64,000 nt of DNA from Nicotiana tabacum (Eukaryota; Streptophyta; Magnoliopsida; Solanales; Solanaceae): NCBI RefSeq assembly GCF_000715075.1, contig NC_134102.1, forward strand, positions 108,636,001 to 108,700,000, given 5' to 3'. The translations under genes and the position numbers were made by a program. Shown here piece after piece: positions 43,474-53,976 of this stretch; positions within the stretch are counted from its first letter, which is position 1, and each line of letters opens with the position of its first letter. Under the pieces are notes generated by a model, which searched no databases, was not told the DNA's origin, and worked only from the letters and a program-made list of their open reading frames with translations.

Positions 43474-45253
43474 GCATTGGGGACAATGCTTATTTTTATT
43501 CAGGGGGTGGAGTTTTGTTTTGATGATATTTGGTACATTCTAAGACAATTGGCATGTAATAACTTTATAATATTTTCTTTCTCTTTTTTTCTGTATATTT
43601 TCTCTCTTTTTCTCTCATTATGTATATTCAGTAGTTTTTGTTTAATTAGCTTCTTTATTTTTTGTTATATTATTATTTCGTAATTTGAGTTAGTAGCTTC
43701 TTTGTTTGTTTTAGTAGCTTATTTCTATGTTTTAGTAGACAATAAGCCTTTGATTTTCTTAATGGCGCGGTTCTTTCCAAAGGTAGTCGTTGTGTGAACC
43801 GGGTGACGCGTCCTAACGATGAATGGCGTGACAACCTTCTTAAGGGAATGAGTCCGTTTTTGGTGTTTAGGTAATAATAGCAGTAGTAATGAATAAAATG
43901 ACCTAATTAAGTCATGCTCAAAGAGTCAAACATGATTCATTTGGTACCAACACACTTAACTACATGCTTATGGTTAGAAACAAGGTTATTAAAAGAAATA
44001 GCTCTAGTTAGTGACTCTGTGACTCTTGTGTTGACTTTGGAAACCATCGAGTGGTTTAATTGAACCATAGTGATTTTCACTCTTGAATGTGGTCGTTGTG
44101 GGCCCTCGAATCTATCCTCTTTAACAATCCAGTTGTGTGAGGGGTGAGATACTATGTTGCTAGTACAAGTACCTGTGTGAAAGGTCTAGAACTTGCCCCG
44201 AATGTGTTTCAAGGCAAAATCCTAAGTTTTGCTTGGCTTGAGAAGTGATTGTAGGCTTTCCTTGGCCCGTTTGAATTTTCTATTACCTACCAATATTGTT
44301 ATCCCTAGTCAACCCATTTGAGCCTCGAGCCTTTCTCATTTGATAACCATGTTACAAGCCTTGACCCGTTTTGTCGTGACCCTCTCTTGGCACCTGAGCT
44401 TTCTTAACACTCCTGTGAAACAAATGGCTAAAAACATATGTTTGGGGGAGAGACGAGGAAATTGAAAAAGGTATCAAGGCACAAAAAGAGAAAATAAATG
44501 ATGAGAAGGAAAGGCAAGCAAAGAAAAGAACAAAAAGAAAAATTCAGAAAAAAAGTGAATAAGTTGAAGAGTTGAAGGGATTCAAAGAGAGGTAATGATC
44601 CCAAACATGGAGAAATCAAAGAGGGAGAAAATAAATGTAATGATCAAGAAAAAAGTAATGTTAGGTTTCTCTAGTTCCCAAGGAAAAGAAAGTGCCTCAA
44701 AGAATTGGTAAAGTGTGAGTCGAGAATAAAACAATGGAGTGCTTAAGGAAAGGTGTAACTACTCAACCATATTGTATTCAACCCTAATCCAAAATCCTTC
44801 ATTGCATCCCTAAAGAAGTCCTATTTGATCTCGAGCAGAGTAAGCTTACATTAGTGGCGATCAACATGAGGGGAAAGCCTATAGTACTTGAAGCCGTACT
44901 TGCAGCATTCTCTTGAAAGAGATGAGTGAACCTTTCATAAATTTTTGGATTGAGTGCTAAAATTCTTAAGTGAGTCAGGCAACCGAAAAGTAGAGGAGGA
45001 AGAGTTTGGAATCCAGTTTGGAATCCAGTTTGGAGCCCTTGATGAGTAAAGTCAACTTTTGATGCTCAAATGTCCCTTTAGAACGATATATGCGTAAAAG
45101 TTTAACTTGTTGATTTGTTGATAATACATAGGTAGTGTGGGTAATTGTTGGTCTCAACTGATGTGTGGATGGCTCACCTTGGATTCGCTAAAATGATCCT
45201 TAACTTTTGGAGGTGGGAACTACTGTATTTGCTTAAGGACAAGCAAAGACTTA
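43474..45253 (+). other. Element E 3' non-coding region
   Basis: About 1.8 kb without a credible gene. It opens with gcattggggacaatgc and cagggggtgg, purine-rich words usual downstream of the last Athila ORF. A pyrimidine-rich stretch follows (43570-43625), then A-rich sequence near 44450-44680 and a small duplicated word tttggaatccag near 45007-45030. Confidence 0.75.
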
Positions 45254-45266
45254 ATTTTGGGGAGTT
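45254..45266 (+). other. Element E polypurine tract
   Basis: aattttggggagt lies directly before TGATAAG of the 3' LTR. Confidence 0.85.
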
Positions 45267-45460
45267 GATAAGTGGGGATTTTGACTACTTATTGGCGCCT
45301 TTTAACTTTTGTTTTAGTCTAAAATCATTGAATTGTGTGCCAGAAACTAATGAAATTGCGCAAAATTATAGGAATGCTGGAAGTTGGGCTCCCAAGATGA
45401 AATCTAACTCAAAAAGGAACAGTCTAAGAATAAGGCAATAAAGTGCATAGAAGCACAAAA

Positions 45461-45893
45461 TGTGTGGTCCGCAGAAGGAATTTTGTGGCCGCATCAGAAA
45501 TTACGGACCGCAGAATTCCATCTGCGGCCGCAAGCAAAGAAGGAAAAATCTGCAGACAATTGTGCAAATTGCGGACCGCATATGAATTGTGCGGCCGCAA
45601 AAGTTGGGCTAGGAGTCAAGATCAGAGAGTATGCAAATTACCAAGTCTAGAACCTCAATGAGTTGTGGACCGCACAATATTTGTGCGGCCGTAGAAGATT
45701 GCCTTGCGGCCCCAACCCTAACATTGCGGACCGCAGAAGATTGACTTGCGATTGCAGTTCTAAATCTACGGACCGTAGAAAAGTTGCTTCGCTGCCGCAG
45801 TTCAGAATTGTGCGGCCGCAGAATTCCAGCTCCTGTCAGATGAAGAAATCTGCAGACCGCACATGGAATTGTGCAGACGCAAAATCTCCCGAG
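45461..45893 (+). repeat. CpG palindrome array in E 3' LTR
   Basis: This is the counterpart of 32961-33388. It preserves more perfect GCGGCCGC palindromes than the 5' copy at several positions. Confidence 0.85.
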
Positions 45894-45923
45894 GGGTAGT
45901 TTTGTCCGAGATTTTTATCCTTG

Positions 45924-45930
45924 TATAAAT
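45924..45930 (+). promoter_or_regulatory. TATA-like box in E 3' LTR
   Basis: TATAAAT lies about 30 bp after the array, in the same position as 33423. Confidence 0.55.
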
Positions 45931-46901
45931 TGACGAGTTTCCCAAAATTGGGTCAAGTTTGAACATCAGCAATTACAGTAGCCGTTTTTCTTTTCCATTT
46001 TTGGAAGTTTACTTTGATTTAATCATTTTAAGCTTTATTATGAGTTTAATTAGTCTTTCTTCTTCATTTTCTTTAAACCCAAGTTTGAGTAGCTAGATAT
46101 TTACTAGGGTTGTGACCCAACCCTAGTGTGTAAACCTTATGTGTATTTAATTTAGTGCTTGTTTATTTAGCTTAGTTCATATTTTAATTTGAGGAATTAA
46201 TGGTTGCAAATATTAGTTCATGCCTATTTGACTTAGTCTCTACTTGAGAAAGAGAGACCTAGTCTAGGACAACTTGGCTAAATAGGAATTGGGTCAATCG
46301 AGAGATTGATTTACCCAATTAAAGGGTTCAACCTAGAGATAATAATAACCCAACTTGAGCTTTTATCAATTATTTTGTGTTATACCCATTTGGTCTTGAG
46401 AAAGCCAAATTGGGTAAAATCATTCTCTGACCGAGAGGTATTGGGTGAGCAATTTAGAGTTGATAAAATAATATACCCAATCAACAAAAAAAGCATTAAA
46501 GTTTGTATCCCATTAGGCAAAAACCTAGGTAATGGTCACAACCCTAGGCTTTTTATCAATTTGGAAAAACCCCAAAAATAATTATTCTAGTCTTCTTTCT
46601 TTATTTTGCAATCAATAGAGTAAAATTAAAAATAGAAAGCCAATCTTTTGTGGAAGTGCAATCTAGATAGTTCAATCACGCGCATTGAAATATATACCCA
46701 TGACTCCCATCTTGGCTCCCTGTGGATTCGACCTCGACTCTTAGTTGGGTTTTTATAATTGCAAACGATCGTTTCATACCTTTTTTGAGGTGTGCATTTT
46801 GATGTGATCAACCCGGATTCGAACCCGAATCTTAATTGGGTTTGTATAATTGCAAATGATTGTTTCATACCTTTTTTGAGGTGTGCATTTGGACGCGATC
46901 A

Positions 46902-46906
46902 ATATC
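46902..46906. other. Target-site duplication of element E (right), ATATC
   Basis: This is an exact repeat of 32761-32765. Solo LTR D continues directly after it. Confidence 0.93.
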
Positions 46907-48014
46907 ACTACCAATAACAAACGGATAAGAATTCCCATATAAAATGTAAGGCATCAGTGGAAGGAAAATCTCGCGAATATTCGGGTTGCTAGCGATGAAA
47001 CGCACGATTATACTGAGGTCGTACGAACAGATCTCAGAAAGAATATGATAATGTTGAGGCGATCGGCCCAATCCCATCATAACGTGTACACTACCGAGGG
47101 TCGAGCGGCACGAACCATAAATGCATCTATTATACTGTTGAGGCGAATGGCCAGCTCCCATGAGAGTATTGTACATAATTCTGCCAAGGCGTTTGGCCTG
47201 CTCCACAAGAAAGGAAAGGAATTATCGAATTACGAGACACAAGCTTACGATACAGTATATGAACACAAGGTGAGTATAACCTTTACCGTTTCTCAAATAA
47301 CTTGGCAAGAACTCAAGGTAATAAGGCTCAGCCTAATATATATGCATATATTTCTAAATCAAGTTCAATTATAATTTTAATTAATTAAGCCAGCAGAATG
47401 AAATAAAATATTCCAAATATTACATGGTAAAGTCATATCCCGGACATAAACATGCTTTAGCTACATGCGGACTCTCGTTAGACCAGAGACTTACCTCGCT
47501 CTGAAGTTCTATAGCCGGCTCCAACGCCACTCTAACACCTTAAATCGATGCATGCCGCTCCAAAACTAATCAAACAATGTGCAGACAAATAAAAATACAC
47601 TCTAATACTCATAATAAATCAATTCATAACAATTCCAACTCCACTCGAAAATTCAATAAAGTCAACCCTCAGGCCCACGTGCCCGGATTTCGAATATTTT
47701 AGAAGATAAACTTTGCCCATAATACCACGAACTCAAATATATAATTTATTCCAAATTCCACATCCAATTTCGTGGTCAAAATTAAAAAATATCAAATTCT
47801 AGGTTTTCTACCAAAATCCAAAAATTTTACTAATTTGCCTATTTAAATCTATATATAAACCAGGTATTTAACTCACAATGAGAAGAAATCACTTACCTCC
47901 TGGATGATAATGAAAATGGTGCTCCAAAATCGCTCCCAAGGTCGCCTCCCTTGAAGAAATGGAGTGAAAATGAGCCAAACCACCGTCTTTAAAATGACAC
48001 TACCCAGCACCTCC

Positions 48015-48350
48015 TTCTTAGCGATCGCGGAAACATCCTCGCGATCGCGAAGGCCAAAAGCCCAACTGCCAAAAAATCCTACTTTGTGTTCACGGTGGCC
48101 TTCCCACGTTCGTGATGCCTCCACGTCTAACTGCTTTGCGTTTGCGGTCCTTGAGCCGCGTTTGCAATGGCTTAGCGCCTCCAATCCCAGCTCCCCTTTC
48201 CTTCTACGTGTTCGCGACCTCCATGTCGCGTTCGCGTAGGTTGCCTCATCTTCCCCTCCATGTTTGCGACCACTGAGTCGCGTTCATGATGCACAAATCC
48301 CTCTCCAGCTCCAGCTTCTCTTCGCGATCGCTTTCCTTCAACCGCGATCC
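48015..48350 (-). repeat. CpG palindrome array in solo LTR D, TTCGCGATCGCGAAG type
   Basis: tagcgatcgcgga, ctcgcgatcgcgaagg, tgcgtttgcggt and cttcgcgatcgc units occur about 710 bp from the LTR start at 49068. The offset matches those in B, C and the 25016 LTR fragment. Confidence 0.75.
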
Positions 48351-49068
48351 AGATGCTTACTAGAAACACCAGAAACCAGCAACATCAAAACACCCAAACT
48401 TGGTCTGAAACCACCTCGAATCTCACCTGAGGCCCTCGGGACCCCGTCAAATCACACCAATAAGCCCCAATACCTTATAAAAACTTATCCAAAGGCTCGA
48501 AACGCCACAAATAACATCAAAATCATGAATCAGCGATAAAAATATTTCTTCCAATTTTCCAACCTTTAAACTTCTCCGAACGCGTCTGAATTAGACTTAA
48601 ACATTCTGGAATGATACCAAACTGTACGCATAAGTCACAAATCACGATGCAAACCTATTCCAAGGATCGTAACTCCAAACGGACATAAATAATATCAAAA
48701 ATCCACTTCAAACCAAACTTATGAAATTCTAGAACTTCCAAAATGCCAACTTTCCATAATAGGTGCTGAAATGCTTCCGAACCACCCGATACTCAACCTG
48801 AATATACGCCCAAGTCCAAAATCATCATACAAAACTATTGGAACCTTCAAATCCTGATTCTGAGGTCATTTACTCAAAAGTCAAACCTAAGTCAACCCTT
48901 CCAACTTAAAGCTTCCGAATTTCAAATTTTCTTTCCAAATTACCTCCGAACTTCCCGAAATTCAATTCCGACCACACGTACAAGTCATAATACCTGAAGG
49001 AAGCTACTCAAGGCCTCAAACCGCTGATCGACGCGCTAGAGCTCAAAACGGTCGGTCGGGTCGTTACA

Positions 49069-49073
49069 ACAAT
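49069..49073. other. Target-site duplication of solo LTR D (right), ACAAT
   Basis: This is an exact repeat of 32032-32036. The MITE interior resumes after it. Confidence 0.9.
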
Positions 49074-49733
49074 ATTTGGATAGATTGTATTGTTTGTTGC
49101 TGTAAAATAACATTTTGCTATTTGGTTTGACTGTATCATATTTTAATGTAACTGATAAGTTTGATAACATACCCTTAATTGTTTAAATATTAAGAAAAAA
49201 TTACCTATAACTTGAAAACAATAGCAAAAACCTGAAGAAAAAAGTTAACTATCATTAGAAAAAAAAATAAAGAACTATGATAAAGAAAGGAACGAGAATT
49301 GGAAAATAAAAAGAACAAAGATTTGAAGTTAAAATAATTAGAATTGGAATTAAAATCACATTAGGAGAAAAAAATGAAACAAAAAGAAGGCAAAAACTAT
49401 ACATTTTATGTTGGAGTTGGATGCGGCATTAGTTCTGGAAAAAAACAAAGAGACGAAGAGTACGTATGTTGTAGGTGAGAGATTTGGAGTTAAAAAAAAA
49501 TTAAAGGGTAAATTAGAATTATGGAGTAATAAGTCAGGGTACAATTGAAAAGAAAAATAGGAAACAATGTCACCACACCAAATCGGTTGTTTCAAAATAT
49601 GAGACCTTTTGTTGTTCCGGAACAATGAATTTAACAATACAATACAACCAATTTTAATGAAACAATAAAAAATTTGTTTTAGAATACAATACAGCACGAT
49701 ACAATGGGTAACAATCATCCAAACAAGGTGTTA

Positions 49734-49904
49734 ATTGCATATAGGTAAAAGGATTTTTGATTGTTTCTCTCTTTTACTTTTAAGAGGGGAAGTCCGATGA
49801 CATAGGTACATAATTTCCATTAACTTACTATAAAAACAATCAAACCATTATTTAGGCTGAAAACTCATTTCTAGTTATTTATGCAAATTAGACAGAAACC
49901 TTAT
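49734..49904. other. Unassigned sequence between MITE and element F
   Basis: About 170 bp of A/T-rich sequence with no recognised gene or element. It ends with CTTAT (49900-49904), the candidate left target duplication of F, whose partner lies beyond the window. Confidence 0.55.
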
Positions 49905-52280
49905 TGTAACGATTTGGCTGGTCGTTTCGAGTATTACAAGCTCGTCTCCCCATTTACTGCTCAAGTTGTTCTTTTCAGTTGTTATTTGACTTACCGGGGG
50001 TAATTGGTTCGGGTCCGGTGAGGTTTGGAATGATTTGAAGTACTTAGTTCCAAGGTTTAGAACTTAAGTTGAAAAGGTTGACTGGATGTTGACTTATGTG
50101 TAATGACCCCGGGGGAATTTTGCTAAGGAAATTAAGGTTTTGTGGTGCCAAGGTAGATCAAGTAGTACAAGGCTCGCACTTTTTGGGTTGAACAATACAC
50201 TGAGGAGTAAAGGAAAATTTTCGTCCGAAGAGGACATTTCTGCTGCCCACTATGCGGTCGCAGAATCACTCTGCGGACCGCATAATGGACGCAGAGTGAA
50301 GCAGATGTGAGGCAAGATTTGAGAAAATCTGCGGTGCATTATGCGACTGCATACCTGTTCTGCGGTTCATTATGCTATCGCAGAACATGTATGTGGGCTG
50401 CATAATTACCGCAGACCTATCCAGGCGACCCTCATTTTGGAGCTTCAATTATGTGGTCAATTTGCGGACCGCATACGTGTTATGCAATCGCACATCTGCG
50501 TCGGGGCTTCAATTCTTTCTAATTTTTTACCCGACCCAACTTCGATTTATAGCCCTTGAAGCTCATTTTGGAGCAAAAATCTGACATTTTTAGAGAGAAG
50601 GGAGAGTTTTCTAGAGAGAGGAAGAAGCTCAAGTGCTTTGTTCATTAAGAGCTTGTTCAAGCTTTGAAATCCAATAAGGAAATATCCCAAGATCTTCACC
50701 CAAGAGGTAAGGTTCTAACCCCTAGTCTTCAATTTCGAGTTTGGGTAAAGAGTATGATTCTTGGGTGTAAGAGTATTATTTATACGTATCAATTAGGTTT
50801 ATGGAAAGATTGTTGAGTTCAAATGGGTAAAGATTGGGTTGAAAGTGGTAGAAATCTTCAAAGAATTTAATTGAAGAATTGAGGGTCGAGTTGATGTCGG
50901 AATTTGGTAAAATTTGTATGGTTGGACTCGTGGGTGGATGGGCGTTAATATTTTGTAACTTTTGTCTGGTTTCGAGATATGGGCCCCACGGGCAATTTTT
51001 GAGTTAATTTCGGATTTTTATTGGAAAATTAGTATTTTCGTTATGGAATTAATTACAATAATTGGTATTGAATGAATCGAATTAATTGTGGCTAGATACG
51101 AGGCTTTTGGAGAATAATTCTCATGGCAAGGGCATAGCGGAATAAAGAATTATACGGGTTGAGGTAAGTAACAGTTCTAAATTTGGTTAGGCATATGCTG
51201 TTATTGTTGGTACCCACTAGGGTCATTTCTGTGATTGAATTATATGCTCAAATTGTAATTTCACACTCACTCATGTTCATTCATTTCATATCATATCTCA
51301 GTCTCTGTTGCTATTTATTGATGCACCATATCATTGTTGTTGGGCTGCTTATCATGATTTCTGAGAGCCCGAGAGACTAGAGAGGTTGATGACTGAGTGA
51401 GGCCGAGGGCCTAATTATGAGGATATTTATGGGATCGAGCTACACGTCGCAGCATGTTTTGTTAATGTATTCCATGATTCGCTTGATATAGTGCTTGGGA
51501 TGAAGGAGCCTCTTTGGAGTCTGTACACACCCCCAATGAGTGCAGGTACCTACTGAGTGCTAGTGCGAGTGTCGAGTGTCGTGTGTTGAGTGATTGTGAG
51601 GAATGAGTGACTATGAGGAAAGAGTGACTGTGAGGTTGGAGTGAATGGGAGGACTGAGTGACTGTTGCTCTGAGAGGATGCATTGATTTCATTATTGCTG
51701 CATTTCAGATGTCATATATCACTGTTTTGAAAAATTTTCTCAAAGACATTCTCTACTGTTTCAGTCGAAGTTCATATGAAATTACTGTGGAGATTTAAAT
51801 GTTGAACTTGAAAGCATGCCTACCCTTTTATGTTGGAAAGTACTATAATTGGACTTAGTTGAGAATCTCATCACTACTTTTAGTTCTTATTTATTATTGT
51901 TACTTACTGAGTTGGTTGTACTCATACTACACCCTGCACTTCGTATGCAGATCTAGGTGATTCCGGATACGGTGGGTGTTGATTCTTTCGCATAGTTGAT
52001 TTTCAGGAGATTCAGAGTTAGTTGTCGTGTTTCGCAGACCTTGTCTCTCCTTCCCTATCTCATTGTTTACTGAATTTGGGCTTAGACTATTATAGATCGT
52101 ATTTTTTAGACTTGTAATGTATAGTACTCAGTGACACAGGGTTTCGGGAGTAAATTATATTCAGTATTGGTGGGAGTTTTCCCCTTAAATTAATTGTTAT
52201 GTTTTTAATATTTAAAAACAATTGTGGGTTATTGATGTTGTCGGCGCCATCACGACAGGTGCGATTTTTGGGTCGTGACA
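49905..52280 (+). repeat. Element F LTR1 (2376 bp), mosaic
   Basis: It starts TGTAACGATTTGGCTGGTCG and ends ...gggtcgtgaca. A second LTR-start-like word TGTAATGACCCC follows at about 50099, and from there the text parallels the A LTR. It lacks about 210 bp present in LTR2 (after 51186, equivalent to about 58760-58970). A GAGTGACTGTGAGGA-like repeat tract lies at 51540-51670. Confidence 0.88.
50241..50500 (+). repeat. CpG palindrome array in F LTR1
   Basis: CTATGCGGTCGCAGAATC, CTGCGGACCGCATAATGG and related palindromes are clearly homologous in style to the array of A. Confidence 0.8.
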
Positions 52281-52283
52281 AAT

Positions 52284-52295
52284 TGGTATCAGAAC
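52284..52295 (+). other. Element F primer-binding site, unit 1
   Basis: TGGTATCAGAAC lies shortly after the LTR1 end. It is one base off the standard iMet site (GAAC for GAGC). Confidence 0.88.
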
Positions 52296-52480
52296 CTAGG
52301 TTACATAGGTCTCACGAGTTATGAGCGGGTTTAGTAGAGTCTTGCGGATCGGTACGAAGACGTCTGTACTTATCTTCGAGAGGCTCCCGAACCCTTAGGA
52401 AAATTTCACTTTCTTGTATTCTATCGCGCGAACTGGTTAATTCCAGAAAACTTAAATTTTGTTATTATATTCTCTCACAG

Positions 52481-53960
52481 ATGGTGAGAACACGTACTAC
52501 CATATCAGACGGTCAGCCACCAGTGCCACCAGTTGAGGTCGCTAGAGGTCGGGACCGTGGTAGAGGCTGGGCCGAGGTAGAGGTCGAGGTGTCGCTCGTA
52601 TAAAAGTTGGAGAAGCACTGTAGCACCACCAGTTTCTCCAGCTCAGGAGCTGATTCTGGATGTAGTTGAGGTGGCGGGACCCGCTCAGGCACCAACTATG
52701 TCCATTGAGATTCCAGGCTTACAGGAGGTTTTGACTAAGATATTGACAGTTTGCTCTGGCCTTGCTCAGGTGGTCTCGGCTCAGGCCGCCCCTGCCACTT
52801 CTCAGGCCGGGGGAGGTACTCATACCCCTGTTGCCCATGCTCTAGAGTAGGTAGTGCAAGGACTTCAGATACCGAGGGCACTACCAGCCTAGCTGGCTGC
52901 AGCTGCTCAGGCCCCGATAGTCCCCGTTATGGCAGATGATGAGCAGAGAAGACTTGAGATATTTGGGAGGCTTCGACCTCCATCATTTAGAGGTGTTAAG
53001 TCAGAGGATACTCAGGGTTTTCTGGATAAGTGCCAGTGGATGCTTTGGACAGCGGGTAATCTGGAGACCAATGAGGTCTCGTTCACTACTTTTTAGTTTT
53101 CTAGTGCTGCCTTCAGATGGTGGGAGGCCTATGAGAGGCACAGGCTGGTCGGTGCAGTACCACTTACATGGCAGGAATTCTCCATACTATTTTTGGAAAA
53201 GTTTGTGCCGCAGTCTCGTAGAGAGGAGATGTGCAGACAGTTAAAGCAGTTACGTCAGGATGGCATGTCTGTGACGCAGTATGAGATGACATTTTCTGAG
53301 TTGGCTCATCATGCCATTTGGTTGGTTCCCATTGATAGGGAGAGGATTAGGAGGCTCATTAATGGCCTCACATATTAGCTGTTATTACTTATGACCCGGG
53401 AGAGTGTATCTGGTGCTACTTTTGATGAGGTAGTTGACATTGCTTGGCAGATAGAGATGGTCCATAGTCAGGAACGTGGAGAGGGGGAGGCCAAAAGGCT
53501 TTGTGGTCCAGGTGATTTCAGCAGTGTTCCTTCAGGGGTCAGATTTATCGCGGTAGGGGTCGTTCTTACAGACACACTCAAACGGGTCATCCAGTTCACC
53601 ATGGTGCATCATCCAGCCATGGTTCATACAGTTCTCATTAGGGTCAGCCATCCCTCGGTGCCCTTCCAGCCTAGAGTTCGTCCCGTGCCCCTTTAGTTCA
53701 GGATTCATTTGCATCGGGTGCTTCTAGCAGTTATTCTGGTTCTCTGGGCCCGATTCAGTGGGCAACACCACCAGTACCGTGGAGCTGCTTTGAGTGCGGG
53801 GAATTTGGGCATATGTGAAGGGAGTGTCCTCGCCGCCCGGGAGGTCCAATGCAGCATAGGAGTCAGACTACGACTTCAGCACTAGTTACTTTGCCACCCG
53901 CCCAGCCAGCTCGGGGTGGGGGTCAGGCCGATTCTATACTTTTCCTTCCAGGCCAGATGT
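52481..53960 (+). pseudogene. gag: Element F gag, unit 1
   Basis: The ATG at 52481 opens MVRTRTTISDGQPPVPPVEV and an Arg/Gly-rich N-terminus, with a stop after SLV near 52601. The capsid region reads FGRLRPPSFRGVKSED near 52960, then a stop at 53094 (TAG in the TTF segment), TWQEFSILFLEKFVPQSRREE, SVTQYEMTFSELAHHA and RRLINGLTY. The knuckle near 53780-53825 reads CFECGEFGHM-stop-REC, so CX2CX4HX4C is broken by a nonsense codon. A frame change lies near 53700. Compared with unit 2, a short deletion removes part of the Gly/Arg-rich stretch before protease (near 53930). The Gag role is particle assembly and RNA binding. It is not functional. Confidence 0.87.
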
Positions 53961-53976
53961 TATTGCCTCAGATGCA

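Larger units (their letters stand above)
32766..46901 (+). mobile_element. Element E, complete Athila-like Ty3/gypsy retrotransposon
   Basis: The order is 5' LTR (32766-34289), tRNA-Asp-like primer site, gag, protease-RT-RNase H-integrase, a pol-to-ORF3 spacer, a third ORF, a long 3' non-coding stretch, polypurine tract and 3' LTR (45267-46901). It is flanked by ATATC. Total length is 14,136 bp. The primer site, the DLGASINLMPYSIF protease, the DGYSGYNQI and FMDD RT motifs and the extra ORF after pol are all typical of Athila. It is inserted in solo LTR D. Every ORF is disrupted, so it is not autonomous. Confidence 0.94.
45267..46901 (+). repeat. Element E 3' LTR (1635 bp)
   Basis: It is colinear with 32766-34289, including palindrome array (45461-45893) and TATA-like TATAAAT (45924). 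It has an extra terminal unit: the segment ending gatca at 46810 is followed by a diverged second copy ending gatca at 46901, each with cttttttgaggtgtgcattt. Confidence 0.92.
32037..49068 (-). mobile_element. Solo LTR D (minus strand), split by Athila-like element E
   Basis: The plus-strand left edge TATCACGACCC is the inverted LTR end (canonical TGTCACGACCC with one change). The right edge ...gggtcgttaca is the inverted start TGTAACGACCC. Flanks are ACAAT on both sides. Excluding E and its ATATC duplication, the two pieces (32037-32765 and 46907-49068) total about 2.89 kb, one LTR length, with no gag, pol or second LTR. This is the product expected from LTR-LTR recombination that removed the interior. 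It carries its own palindrome array and R/U5 text, and no coding sequence. Confidence 0.88.
31963..49730. mobile_element. Tourist-like (PIF/Harbinger) MITE, split by solo LTR D
   Basis: The left end (31963-32036) begins CAGCTTGTTTGGATAGTTGT. The right end, inverted from 49730, begins CACCTTGTTTGGATGATTGT and continues ACCCATTGTATCG. The terminal inverted repeats are about 49 bp with a modest number of mismatches. TTA flanks both sides. Removing D (32037-49068) and one copy of its duplication leaves an element of about 730 bp (31963-32036 plus 49074-49730) that encodes no transposase, hence a MITE. The GTATTGTATTG-rich terminal text and TTGTTTGG core resemble Tourist ends; the family call is an inference. 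Confidence 0.75.

Noticed and set aside
46811..46840. tRNA-like B box on the minus strand (GGTTCGAATCC)
   Set aside because: It lies in a degenerate second copy of the LTR end whose partner (46722-46810) lacks the motif. No A box or clover-leaf is seen, so it is coincidental.
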